Assembly: GCA_016840685.1 (NCBI GenBank)
Contig: JAEORX010000004.1
Coordinates: forward strand, 1 to 52,785
DNA from: Candidatus Thorarchaeota archaeon
GTDB taxonomy: Archaea; Asgardarchaeota; Thorarchaeia; Thorarchaeales; Thorarchaeaceae
DNA length: 52,785 nt
Direction: 5' to 3'
In this document: positions 52,763-52,785 of the stretch, one piece after another
How positions within the stretch are numbered: the first letter of the stretch is position 1
Layout of the letters: each line of letters starts with the position of its first letter
Made by a program: the position numbers and the translations under genes
The notes under the pieces: model-generated
What the model saw: only the letters and a program-made list of their open reading frames with translations
Databases searched by the model: none
Told to the model about the DNA's origin: nothing

Positions 52763-52785
52763 CTAGAAGATTTGAAGCGTGATGA
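52763..52785 (-). CDS. Possible 3' end of the gene upstream of ecfA
   Basis: Reading the minus strand in from the window edge, seven codons (ending ..I-T-L-Q-I-F) precede a TAG at 52763-52765, nine bases before the ecfA ATG. If real this would be the last residues of an upstream, probably co-transcribed gene such as an ECF S component. Seven codons are too few to be sure. Confidence 0.25.

Overview
The window is archaeal chromosome and most likely comes from an Asgard archaeon, Thorarchaeota-like by gene content. It encodes split RNA polymerase A (A', A''), an undivided RpoB, RpoD with a two-cluster ferredoxin insert, aIF5B, aEF1A, ribosomal proteins L7Ae/S28e/L24e/L30e/L18e, a 7S (SRP) RNA, two TFB factors, glycerol-1-phosphate dehydrogenase (archaeal lipid backbone), tRNA genes with bulge-helix-bulge introns, and two Ras/Arf-like small GTPases. 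The GTPases, a tandem SH3 protein and a SOSS-B-like single-strand-binding protein give the Asgard flavour. The taxon is an inference; no rRNA is present.

Layout. 1-2.6 kb: start of a gene leaving the window, a metallophosphoesterase, tRNA-Pro, and a two-gene operon of an orphan cytosine-5 methyltransferase and a SpoU-like protein. 2.7-6.5 kb: a tight operon for the archaeal modified mevalonate pathway (mevalonate kinase, UbiD-type anhydromevalonate-phosphate decarboxylase, large and small aconitase-X subunits of phosphomevalonate dehydratase). 6.5-9.4 kb, minus: rpoD-L18e-L13-S9-rpoN-S2. 9.6-11.3 kb: small GTPase and G1P dehydrogenase. 11.4-14.9 kb: L7Ae-S28e-L24e, NDK (opposite strand) and aIF5B. 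14.95-15.27 kb: SRP RNA. About 16 kb: tRNA-Ser(GCU) interrupted by two introns. 16.7-30.9 kb, minus: rpoB-rpoA1-rpoA2-L30e-nusA-S12-S7, then an insertion of two flavodoxins, an aspartoacylase-like enzyme, a membrane protein and an SH3 protein, then aEF1A. 31-32.2 kb: tRNA-Lys with a non-canonical intron, tRNA-Asp, a FAS1 gene and a tRNA 3'-end remnant. 32.2-41 kb: mixed metabolic and hypothetical genes (thioesterase, hemerythrin, DinB-like, SIS, HEAT, SDR, nitroreductase), a degenerate GTPase and uL16. 41.2-46.7 kb: SSB-TFB operon, KamA-type radical SAM enzyme, BON-repeat protein, second TFB. 46.8-52.8 kb: tRNA-Tyr, GNAT, a DUF1156-type Zn-ribbon DNA methylase apparently using a CTG start, and an ECF transporter (EcfT plus fused EcfA).

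The information-processing genes keep archaeal order but in broken pieces: S13-S4-S11, rpoK/eno, rpoH and S10 are absent from their usual places and unrelated genes sit in between. The mevalonate operon and G1P dehydrogenase supply the isoprenoid and glycerophosphate halves of archaeal membrane lipid. The most notable non-protein signals are the two-intron tRNA-Ser with a textbook BHB, the SRP RNA with an unusual tetraloop, a possible L7Ae kink-turn that covers its own ribosome binding site, and several non-AUG starts decided by Shine-Dalgarno spacing.
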